A stretch of DNA of 64,000 nucleotides from Pseudo-nitzschia pungens (taxonomy: Eukaryota > Bacillariophyta > Bacillariophyceae > Bacillariales > Bacillariaceae). The number at the start of each line of letters is the position of its first letter. The first letter of the stretch is position 1. Positions 1-8,700 of this stretch are shown here, in pieces. A program made the translations under genes and the position numbers. The stretch spans positions 1,054,001 through 1,118,000 of the forward strand of contig CM074763.1 of the NCBI GenBank assembly GCA_037355855.1, in the 5' to 3' direction. Below the pieces are notes generated by a model. It worked only from the letters and a program-made list of their open reading frames with translations, ran no database searches and was not told where the DNA came from.

Positions 1-448
1 GGAGATCAGTGTGGTGAGGTTATTCGTACGAGGCACCGATAATGCTGCAAGTCGCAGTTTACGACAGGGGAGGGATCTGAATGCAGTGCGATCGATGCCG
101 ATCGATGCCGATGCCTTTCGAAAGGATTTTTGATTTTAAGTTCATTTTATAGGGGGATGAAAGAATAAGATCCCCTGAATCTGTCAACCACAAAACTTTT
201 CTCAAAAATCCTTTTTCTAGTCCCACTCGTGACCGGAAAGAATCCAATGATAAGATTTTGTTTTGCGCGCATCCTCGCTAAACCCGTGTTTTAAGCGACG
301 ACTCCTTGATTGACACCTTCTCGCCACAATTTGGCCATCGCAAAAAATCCTGAAAGCGGTGAATTTACTGTATTGACGGACAAATAAATCCATCGCCGCT
401 GCTGCACACGGATTGTTCTTAGTGCCTGATATTCCCGGTAGGCAGGCC
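1..448. other. Intergenic, no gene recognised
   Basis: Only short, unsupported reading frames on both strands. A 10-base word, GATCGATGCC, is tandemly doubled at 90-109. No RNA gene or mobile-element signature seen. Confidence 0.5.
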
Positions 449-1639
449 ATGTCTCTCTCACAAGGGCAGACATCTCGACCCACAACCCAAAATCCACCGC
501 CAACCATTGTCATCAGCGAGAAAACAACAACCATGGATGCAATTAAGAAGCTAGTTGTAGTGGGGAGGAGGAATCGCACCAGCAGCAGCTCTGTTGTGAG
601 TGACGACGACGACAACGACTTCCGTTATCACCGTCACGATTCTGAAGTTTTTGCCGATGGAATGGGAGAAAACTTGGTTGGGGGTGCTTCTGTTGCTACC
701 AACTACGGCAAATTTGGTGGCAGAAGTTCGCGTTTGTCCTTGTATGGTCGGCGTTGCTCTGCAACGGACCTGATGTCCGTGGAAACTTCCAACAAGTTTG
801 ATAGCGACGAGGCGTTTTCCAGGGTTGCCAGAACGATGCTTCATCGCTACGAGAACGAAAACATGAATGAGCGAGAAGCTATTCACTCGACGCTCACCAA
901 GGTGGAGGACAAGCAGGCTTTCATAGAAGCCTTGGACCTGAAATACTCTACCCTGTTGACTGCGAACGATGGCTTTGTGGATGATGAGGATGCTTCCGAT
1001 GAAGCCATGTCGGAAGTCATCCATCAGGTGAGATCGCTTTTTGATGTCACACTCAAAGCGATGTGGAAAGAAGGGGAGGAATCTTCGTCGTCGGGCATGA
1101 CGGAACGAGATGCAACATTCAAAAACATCGAAGCCATGGCAGAGGAGCATCGCAGAGACGACGAATACCTAGAGTACCGCAGACATCACCGCCCCAAGAC
1201 GCCGAAGAATTTGCGCATGTCTCCGATGCAAACATCTTTCAAGTGCGCTAGCTATGGAAATATATCCCTGACCGAAAGTTGTGACAGTGCCTGTTCGGTG
1301 GGAAGCAGCAGCAGCAATATTTTTCAACCCTTCAAGCGGCGGCGGCGGTGGTTTTTCGCCGAGAACAAGAAACATCGGAACCCCGAGCGGCCTGTTAATC
1401 CACAGTCGCTTCAAAGCAGTCGCTTCCCAATAAAGGAAGTCCTACCAAAACTCCACTTTGATTTTGGTGTTAGCAGCAGCTCAAATAACAACCAAGTGAT
1501 GTTTTGTGGCTTCAACACCGGATCCCGCCCGGTTCGGTCCTTGCGACTAGACGGATCATCTGCGGCTTCGTCGTACATGCCTCCGACGAGTCCTATTCGT
1601 AAAGTATCGGAAGAAATGAATGTCAAAAAAATCGAATGA
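449..1639 (+). CDS. Hypothetical Ser-rich protein (396 aa)
   Basis: I do not recognise this protein. The frame is open upstream to 413, but the first ATG is at 449; a second ATG at 533 is also possible. Visible features are a Ser/Thr-rich N-terminus, an acidic stretch (SDDDDND), a predicted helical charged middle region (about residues 120-210), and a basic Arg-rich patch followed by Ser/Asn-rich C-terminal sequence. There is no signal peptide, membrane segment or catalytic motif. Composition (Ser runs, Asp runs, basic patches) suggests a largely disordered intracellular protein. Length and codon-like structure make it a plausible gene; no intron is needed. Function unknown. Confidence 0.6.
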   Translation: MSLSQGQTSRPTTQNPPPTIVISEKTTTMDAIKKLVVVGRRNRTSSSSVVSDDDDNDFRYHRHDSEVFADGMGENLVGGASVATNYGKFGGRSSRLSLYGRRCSATDLMSVETSNKFDSDEAFSRVARTMLHRYENENMNEREAIHSTLTKVEDKQAFIEALDLKYSTLLTANDGFVDDEDASDEAMSEVIHQVRSLFDVTLKAMWKEGEESSSSGMTERDATFKNIEAMAEEHRRDDEYLEYRRHHRPKTPKNLRMSPMQTSFKCASYGNISLTESCDSACSVGSSSSNIFQPFKRRRRWFFAENKKHRNPERPVNPQSLQSSRFPIKEVLPKLHFDFGVSSSSNNNQVMFCGFNTGSRPVRSLRLDGSSAASSYMPPTSPIRKVSEEMNVKKIE

Positions 1640-1985
1640 TGGACAACTGCTACGAACAAAATATATGGGGAGGAAGTTGGTCAATCTGCCATCGATTTCG
1701 TACCAAACTAGGTTTTCTTTCAATCAACTAATTGATAGATCCATCGCTAATGCATTTTATATAGCACCTTAGAAACTAGATGTTTTGACTAATGTAAATC
1801 ACGAGCAATAAATGCTAATTACAGAGCAATGGAACCGTGAACGACCATACTGAATACGTAAAAGTAATTATGATAATATATGAGTTACACGTGCGTTCTG
1901 CTTGCAGGTGGTGATTGAAACAAAAAATGACGGAAACAAATAATACACTGGAGGCATATAATCAAACTTTGTGAGCGCCATCCCT
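1640..1985. other. Intergenic between convergent genes
   Basis: AT-rich spacer between the stop of the upstream + strand gene and the stop of the PLAC8-like gene on the - strand. It should hold both 3' ends; an AATAAA occurs near 1807. Nothing else recognised. Confidence 0.5.
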
Positions 1986-3961
1986 TCAAGGTTCTTCGTA
2001 TCCCATTATGCCAGTTGGATGGCAGCATACACCTTCATGGACGTCATAAAAGGCTGTGTGTCTTCCCATTTGTGCTATGACTATTGGGAAAAATATGGCT
2101 GAAAGAATAGTTTCCACTATGCTTCCCAGTCTACCAGCCGGGATTTGATATCGTTGCATTACTGCATTTCTTGTTTTGACGGTAGCATAAATTGTGAATG
2201 CCAACATTGTAACGTTGACGAGGATGATGGAAATGATATCCCCTGCCGAAAGTGCAAGATAGCTGTGAAGTTTCAATTCAAAGCCAAAAAGAATGGTGAT
2301 ATTCAAACCAGCCCAAACAGACAGAATGCTCAGTGCCATGCCACGAGGGGACCAGAAACCTCGATGCGCGATATCTCTCGAAGCTTTTTCCCCGGTGATA
2401 TCTAGACCGACTCTTTCCATTACTTGCGCCAGGGCAAGGAGCGGACAGAGCATAGAATTTAGGAACATGGGGTGCTTCGTTCCATACATTAAATAAGTCA
2501 GTAGGTTGGTCTCTCCATTTTCCCATAGGAATATCGGTCACAACCGCCTCTTCCATGTAGCAGTAAAAGGTTTTCCCTTTTTGAACTCCACCAGCAGGAA
2601 CAGTTGCGATGAAACGTTTGCCGTTGAGTTCCGCTTCAAATTTATAGCCTCCGGGTAAATCGGCAGGTGCAACAACGTCAACAATGGGTTTTTCTGTTTC
2701 TTCTAATTTTGCAACTGGCGATTCAACAGGTGACGAATCTACCGAACTAACTAGTTCAATATTTTTGACCTGCTTTTCCCCACTTTGCGTAGAGGCAGCG
2801 TATCCAACGGTCTGCCATAAATTAGCCAACATTCCTTCTTGAGAGTTGAAATAACTGCCATACTCGTTTTTGTTCGATGGGAGACTTGGCTCCACACCCT
2901 TTCCATCAAGTGCACGTAGCTTGTTTTGGAGTTCCACTACTTGATTCGTCCAGAAGTGGGTTGCTTCTGGGGTGACAGACTCTGCCATCAGATTTCTGGC
3001 CTCTTGAAGCTCCGTGGTTATTTGTTGCCTGGCCAAATCTTCCGAACTGAGTGGTTTGGCATTTTCAACAGCTTCCGTGTCGAGTTTCGTGACTTGTCTT
3101 GCTTTCTTAGTTTCCTACGAAAATAAAAGGGACGATTACAACACTGAATGGTTAGGCAAGATTGTCTCGGACCAGCTCTTGTGCTTTCAGGGAACTTTGG
3201 ATGACCAAAAGATGGATGGCAGTGATTGAAACGATTCGGCTTACACTTAGTTCAAAATATGATCCAATAGGAGCATACAGAAGATTCTTCTCTCCATCCC
3301 GATCGAGACCCAAAATGTGACACTGACGTGTTACTACGTGAATTTGCTTAGTTGAATCTTGTGGGCAGTTCTTGAACCTGTATTTTGCAGCCTCGATGAA
3401 ACTCATTTTATCTGGAACAACGCGTTCTAAATGGTACATGTCTCCGGCTGTAATTCGGATTCTTTTCGTCCCATGATTTGCCATTTGTTCTCCGAATCGA
3501 TCAACAATCAAGCTAGCAACAATTTGGAACGAGTTATCGTTATGTTTCAAATCCAAAGCTAGAGTGCGATGAGATGCACGACTGCGACCCGCAACCATTG
3601 GATGAGAGGGGTCCAGTTTTTCCAAGCGCGCCAAAGACTGGTTAGAAATGTTCTTGTAAGTCTTGGCTCCTTCTCTTTCATTATCCATGGACATGTATCC
3701 TGTCGTAGGTTCTTTCATTCGATGCGTATTGTCATTGCGGGTGTCGAAGTGATTTCTGTCTCCATTAACGGAAGATGTTGGAGAAATGTAGGTAATAGTC
3801 TGTGGTGGCCTAGAAATACCATTTTGGCCAGCGTGGTTAATCGTAATACCCAGTTGCGAGGGTGCCGTCTTCTTGCTATGTGCGAGCTTGGGTTGGACAG
3901 GAAATGTCGAATCCTCGTTCTGCTTTTCTGCATTTGCTCTTTTGCTTTTCAAACCGAACAT
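1986..3961 (-). CDS. PLAC8-like Cys-poor membrane protein, two exons, with one frame break
   Basis: Exon 1 runs 3961-3245 (ATG MFGLKSK, 239 codons) and exon 2 3114-1986. The 130-nt intron has a GTAAGC donor and a TTTTCGTAG acceptor and joins in phase 0. The C-terminal half resembles PLAC8-family proteins: GKWRD, a short Y-G-x-x-H-P segment, CPLLALAQVMERV, then two hydrophobic segments (ILSVWAGLNITILFGF; IISIILVNVTMLAFTIYA) and a third near the C-terminus, so it is probably membrane-associated. The N-terminal half is basic and Ser/Thr-rich with no recognised domain. Between GKWRD and NLLTYLMYG the frame changes because of one extra base (2508). It is either a recent lesion, a sequence error or a real frameshift. 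If compensated, the product is about 614 aa. Confidence 0.6.
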
Positions 3962-4951
3962 TTTGCTTTTTTAATCGGATGCTACAATTTCAATGCGATT
4001 TCGTATCGAACAAGTACGTTTCAATGGAAAAGATATCGACGACTGTGAGTTTGGCTCGTAATCAAGTTGGTGATTGATAAAGACTTGAATGTAAATGACA
4101 AAGCAGTTTATCGGCAGTAATTGTTGAAGCGCATGAATGAATCCGCCTCGTCTCTCTGACCTCGATAGATCTGCGGTATGCTGATTATTTCTGTGCATGA
4201 ACCTGTCTCAACAGCGTTTGACAGAAGGGGTTTCCAACTAAATCTCAAACTGCCGGCTCGCACGCCTTAGCAACGGTTAACGGTATTTTTCATTATTGTC
4301 TTTCGTCTCTCACCTTGCGCGCGAATAGAATACCTTCATTAAACTCATTATTGTATGTAACGGGTAAAGTACGAACTTAACGGTTACTTCGTATTTTTGT
4401 TGACTTTCAATCACTGGCATGAAAGAATCACATGAAAATAATAGACGTTGTAATCTTAGCTTTACGTGTATAAAAGATTCTTCCGCACGGTATTTTTCGA
4501 AAACGAAGTAAGGTTAAGGCCTTACCTTAACCTTACTTCTACTTCTACTTACAACACCGAAATACCATTGACTATTTTGAATATCTGTCATAGTACGTAC
4601 GGTAACCTTAGTCTTAGATCGGTAAAAATGGACGGACTACAGCACCGTTACCGTAAGGTTACGAGGACGAGTACAAGAAGTGGTAATACGAGAAACTGTT
4701 CGATAAGCCCAGTAGAATTCATGGGACATCATATTTTTTTCTCAGCAGAGATGCTGAGATTTCTGGGTCAATACGGTCAATACGGTTACTCGCAAGATAC
4801 GTACTAGTATCATCCTAAAGTATGAAATATCTTGATTTCGAACGCTCACCGAATTTTCCAAGCGTTGAAAACAAACATACCGTACACTATTGAATACGAT
4901 ACTGGCATCATTTCATTCCTGCTACTTGCCATTTTCCAAAATTATTTCAGA
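3962..4951. other. Intergenic, repeat-word-rich
   Basis: No convincing gene. It holds AT-rich sequence with short self-complementary words, e.g. a near-palindrome of AAGGTTAAGG / CCTTAACCTT type around 4509-4537, and TACCGTA/GGTTAC words common in other spacers of this window. The 113-codon frame at 4466-4807 has no family resemblance. Confidence 0.45.
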
Positions 4952-5387
4952 ATGAAGTTTAGCAACAAAACAACCCTGACGTTTGTACTCATTGCTGCGA
5001 CTATTGTTGTGGTTTTGTTTGTGTCTGCCTTCCCGTCGAAGAGCAAACGCGATCCGTCGAGCCTCGCCGATATTGCTGATGACATTGACGCAAGTTCCCC
5101 GTCCCTTCGCGGCAGCGCCTCCAAGGAAAGTGAGGTTTTCTCCGAAAGTGAACTGTTTGTGGCGGATAAAGAAAACGTCGGTGCAACACTGAATCCGTCT
5201 GATATTGTCACAGAACCACATTATCTCAAGTGGATGTGGGATGACTTGCCAGAAAACATTCAGGACGCGGCTACGAAATTAGATTATACCAAGGAACTAT
5301 GGGATAAAGGGGATAGCTTTCCCTTCTTGAATCAGGACTGGAGCGAATTGACACGCGAGCAAAAAGACGCTGCAAAGGAAGTTGGAT

Positions 5388-5392
5388 ACAAT
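5388..5392. repeat. Copia target-site duplication, left copy (ACAAT)
   Basis: The five bases ACAAT immediately precede the left LTR and recur immediately after the right LTR at 11528-11532, as expected for Ty1/copia integration. Confidence 0.95.
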
Positions 5393-5647
5393 TGTTGGGA
5401 TATGCCTTATTCCTCTAGGGACAAGGCCATACACATATATGGTATGAGAGGACAGAGAGCTGGGCGGTGCATGACAGACCGATTCCCGACCACATAAATA
5501 ATATGTGGTGACAAATCTGTGATACCGGACAGCCAAGCTACCACTCACCATTTTACCAACAAACCCATAGTTTAATTTCTTGTATCTAACCAACAGAGTT
5601 TATTTGATCTCTTTAAGGTTTTCGTAGAACTCCTACTGAATTCAACA
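5393..5647 (+). repeat. Copia 5' LTR (255 bp)
   Basis: Begins TGTTGGGATATGCC and ends CTGAATTCAACA, with the usual TG...CA ends. It contains a perfect 8-bp hairpin ACCACATA/TATGTGGT (5489-5496 with 5502-5509) whose loop AATAA gives a TATA-like core, so this may be the promoter region. The stretch 5568-5585 is the exact complement of the bases across the LTR/leader junction. Confidence 0.95.
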
Positions 5648-5667
5648 TACAAGAAATTAAACTACGG
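5647..5667 (+). promoter_or_regulatory. Presumed primer-binding site, complementary to the element's own LTR
   Basis: Minus-strand priming sites lie just inside the 5' LTR. Here the site does not begin with the TGG expected for pairing to a tRNA CCA end. Instead, 5647-5664 is an exact 18-nt reverse complement of 5568-5585 inside the LTR, followed by one mismatch and two more G-C pairs (5666-5667 with 5565-5566). The resulting hairpin would have a 61-nt loop. This resembles the self-priming of Tf1 from fission yeast, where the 5' end of the transcript pairs with its own PBS; use as a primer here is inference. Confidence 0.55.
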
Positions 5668-5780
5668 TATTCGGACAACCGAATCGAAACCACCATAGTG
5701 TTTCCTCACCAGCACGTCGAGTAGATACACATCCTCCGAGCAAAACAAAAGCGCTGTAGTAGTCGATTTTATCCTCCAGC

Positions 5781-8700
5781 ATGGACCAACTCAACACACC
5801 AAATACACCAAAGAGCCCCGATGCAACGAGCACGCTCACCAGCAACAACCAGTCGAGCGGCAGGTCTCGAAATCGCAATCGGCGTGGCAACAGTAACAAC
5901 TCCTCCACAGGAAGCGGATCAAACGAACGCAAAGCAACTGATCGCAAAACTGATCGCAAGTTTACAGGTCTCGATCAAGATGAATTGAAGGGAATTGTAA
6001 TTGATGGATCTAAATCAGGACAATATGACAAGCTATTTGAGGGACTAAAGATCGTGGCCGGAAAGAACAATCCGAAGGTCAAGACCACTCTCATCAATAT
6101 GAAGAAACTCACCGAGGAAGACTTCCAACCACCCATGCCTAAGCCTGAACAATACAGCACTTCAAGCCCAGATGGAACAACCCTGGTCGACCAGGATAAG
6201 AAACGCCTTCTAGAAGAATTGTGGGTGAAGAAAGGAGAGCGGTCAGCGAAGAAGTTTGAAGACTACTGTGAAGATCTAACAAGTTTGTTCTCTACCATCG
6301 AGGGACAGCTAAGCCCAGGAGTGAGACAACAACTCAAGACCAACGAGCAGTGGGGAGACACAGAGCTCAACCAAGACACCCTGAAACTACTTGTCATACT
6401 CAGAGAATATTGTTACCGGGACAGTGCAACCAAGGTGCACCCAATGGTCGACACCATAAACAAAATATACAAGTTCTTCTCCTGCCGACAGGATGGAACC
6501 AAAGATGCAGCAACATATGCTGAAGAAACCAAGGCACGCCTAGACGTGCTCACCTCAGCTGGTATTTCCATTCGATCGAAGGCCATGATCAAGCTGGCTT
6601 TAGCAAATTCATTCCAAGGGAAAACATATGAAGACTATGAAGGAATGAGCACCGAGGATCAGTCCAAGGTGCACAGAGTGATGGAAGAGATGCTACTCTC
6701 CGTTGTCATCGTAAATGGGAGTAACAACAAGTTACATCGAAACCTTTCCGGAGTCCTCAAAGATAACTACAGTCTTGGAAATGATGTATATCCAACATCC
6801 CAGCCAAAGGCACTGGAATTATTGAATCAATACAAGTCGACCCGATCATCTGGCGGCCAAGGCAACAACAAGAAGACCGATGGAACAGCTGATGGAGCAG
6901 CCCTGGTAACCAATGGAATCGAAACCAGTGTGACCAAGGAAGACCACAGTTCGGATGATGACAGCACGAGATCAGAACCCTCGATCGGATGTAACATCTC
7001 TGACGCAGCTCAAGTCCTCATGGCGGCGTTGGATGACGACTCGGACACCGAGGACGAGCTCTGTTTCGTACAGACCTTCTCGACCATGGAATCTAACAGC
7101 GCCGACCAAAACCCCAGGAGTGAGGGAAGTGATTTAACTCCCGAGGACTCCAGGAGTGCGGCGCGGATGGAGGAATCCACCGTAAAGCCCAGGAGTGGGG
7201 AAGATGACGAGGAGGATTATCAGGGGGAGCACATATTCTCCCAACACGCCGCCGGATTCATTAATCCATATTGGGTCCTGTTGGATAGTCAAGCAACATG
7301 CAATTGTGTGAGTAATCCAGACCTCCTTAAAAACATCCAAGTGCACCCTGATGGGAAGAAGATTCGTATCCACTGCAACGCGGGTGTAGTGCTCGTCGAC
7401 AAAATAGGCGAGTTACCTGGGTTTGGAACAGTCTGGTACCAGGAAGGGGGAATGGCAAATATCTTGTCCCTGAGCCTGGTCTCCAACATGTACAGGGTGA
7501 CCTTGGACACGGGCATTGCGCAGTCGTTCTTTGTCCACAAACACGACGGGAGTACTCGCCAATTTCGCAGAGCCGACAGCGGCCTGTACTACTGCGATCT
7601 CAGAACCACACATGGCACAGTATTGGCCATTACCTCCGTGGAAGGCCAAAAGGAACTGTACTCGGACCTAGATGTGCGGCGCGCCACTAAGGCACGAAAG
7701 CTCCAAGACACCCTCGGCTTCCCGAGCAAGAAAGAGTTCCTCAAACTTATTGATAACAACATCCTTCTTAACTGCCCGGTGACTCGCCGGGACGTCCTAA
7801 TTGCAGACGATATATTTGGGTTAAACACAAACATCATCAAAGGCAAATCAGTGCGGCGTCAGCCGGCCCATGTCCGTGAAGACATCGATCCAGTGCCATT
7901 TGCCATTCTTCACCGGTACCGCGATGTGACCATCAGCATTGACATCTTCACCGTAAATGGAATTAAGTTCTTCCGAAGCGTGTCCCGACACCTATACTTC
8001 CGAACTGTTTCGGCGATTGAGGATGCCTCCCAATCGACCATTGAGCGCACACTGAGCGCGATAGTCGGGCTGTACTCAGGGAGGGGGTTCGTAGTCACGT
8101 GCATCTCCGGGGACAACGAATTCAACTGTTTGGCAGAGGGGTTGCTCGCGCGGAACCCACCCATCCGGTTCGAAGGAGTGGCTAGAAACCAGCACGAACC
8201 ATACGTCGAGCGAGACAACAGAACCTGCAAAGAGCGAATCAGATGCCTATTTGCATCGGTACCTTTTCGGCGACTTCCTCGCCGAATGACCATTGACATG
8301 GTCGCTGCTGCTATATTCTGGCTAAATAATTGGTGCAATTCAGTTGGGGTGTCATCAACTATATCCCCCCGACAACTGATGACCGGCGTGCGCCTGGATG
8401 CCGGGAAGCACTGCAAGTTCCAGTTTGGCGACTATGTCCTAGGGCACGAGGATGCAAGCAACAACACCATGGAGCCACGCGCCCGGGACGCTATATATCT
8501 TCGGCCAACCGGCGACCGTGGTGGGGCACTATACCTGTTCGACCTCAAGACCGGACGCCGCATCCGGCGCCAGACAGCCACAGCTGCACACATGACTGAT
8601 ACCATTGTGACCAGGGTTGAGCAAATAGCACGCGAGCAGAACGCACCGATAGGGGTTGTATTCGGCAACAAAGACGGGGATACTACCATCCTAGACCTAG

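Noticed and set aside
4466..4807. 113-codon frame upstream of the W/LGY-repeat gene
   Set aside because: Built from TACCTTAACC-type simple words; no domain.
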